Shown: positions 6,421 to 6,560 of the stretch, piece after piece
Layout: every line of letters begins with the position of its first letter
Numbering within the stretch: position 1 is the first letter of the stretch
Assembly: GCA_035644895.1 (NCBI GenBank)
Contig: DASQNQ010000421.1
Coordinates: 1-6,560 of the forward strand
Length of the DNA stretch: 6,560 nucleotides
Source: Falsiroseomonas sp035644895
GTDB taxonomy: Bacteria > Pseudomonadota > Alphaproteobacteria > Acetobacterales > Acetobacteraceae
Direction of reading: 5' to 3'
Translations under genes and position numbers: made by a program
Notes under the pieces: generated by a model
Databases searched by the model: none
What the model saw: only the letters and a program-made list of their open reading frames with translations
Told to the model about the DNA's origin: nothing

Positions 6421-6560
6421 GTCGAGGGCCCGCGCCAGATCGTCGAGCACGCGCGCCTCCTGGTCCGAGACCCGGCTGCCGAGGCCGAGGAACCCGCCCG
6501 CCGCGCGCGCCACGCCCTGCGCCCGCTCCAGCGTCTCGCGCCGGAGGGCGGCGCGCGCCT
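6415..6560 (-). CDS. C-terminal end of an unidentified protein (continues past right edge)
   Basis: The reverse strand is open from the right edge to a stop at 6415-6417, giving the last 48 or so residues of a protein. It reads as an Ala/Arg-rich helix (ETLERAQGVARAAG), a glycine turn (GGFLGLG) and a final helix (VSDQEARVLDDLARALDG). The ending resembles in style the last helices of TerB-like or other small helical proteins, but I cannot assign a family from so little. Codon use is strongly G/C-ending, and the frame converges on the deacylase gene with a hairpin between them, which supports a real gene. Confidence 0.6.
   Translation of the reverse strand, partial: ARAALRRETLERAQGVARAAGGFLGLGSRVSDQEARVLDDLARALDG

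Overview
The window is high-GC bacterial DNA (roughly 70% by eye) with strong G/C preference at third codon positions. The gene types (a HyuB-type hydantoinase/oxoprolinase subunit, a COG1680 serine hydrolase, an MsbA-like exporter and a D-aminoacylase) and the codon style suggest an alphaproteobacterium, perhaps of the Acetobacteraceae (Roseomonas-like). That placement is an inference from gene style, not from a marker gene.

Layout. 1-198: the open 3' remnant of a second hyuB-like gene. Its first 135 bases repeat 306-440 of the intact gene at about 87% identity, and it then runs into an unrelated lower-GC tail that stops exactly on the start codon of the intact gene. 195-1847 (+): intact HyuB-type subunit. 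1900-2880 (+): exported serine hydrolase of the beta-lactamase/esterase fold. 2914-4641 (+): MsbA-like ABC half-exporter. 4656-4844 (-): a 62-residue hydrophilic protein of unknown function with strongly coding codon use. 4942-6396 (+): N-acyl-D-amino-acid deacylase with every expected metal and catalytic residue. 6415-6560 (-): C-terminal end of an unidentified gene that continues beyond the window.

The three forward genes from hyuB to the exporter are closely spaced (52 and 33 bases) and could be one transcript, although a hairpin lies between the first two. Short hairpins also sit in both convergent junctions (4645-4667 and 6391-6420), and the second is a good candidate for a two-way terminator. 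The small reverse gene and the deacylase diverge from a shared 97-base region.

Functionally, HyuB, the deacylase and perhaps the serine hydrolase all act on, or are related to enzymes acting on, cyclic or acylated amides and D-amino-acid derivatives. A scavenging role is plausible but not shown by the sequence. I see no new multi-gene system. The most unusual item is the truncated hyuB copy at the left edge. There is no tRNA, rRNA, CRISPR array, insertion sequence or recognisable riboswitch, and no gene-free stretch longer than 300 bases.
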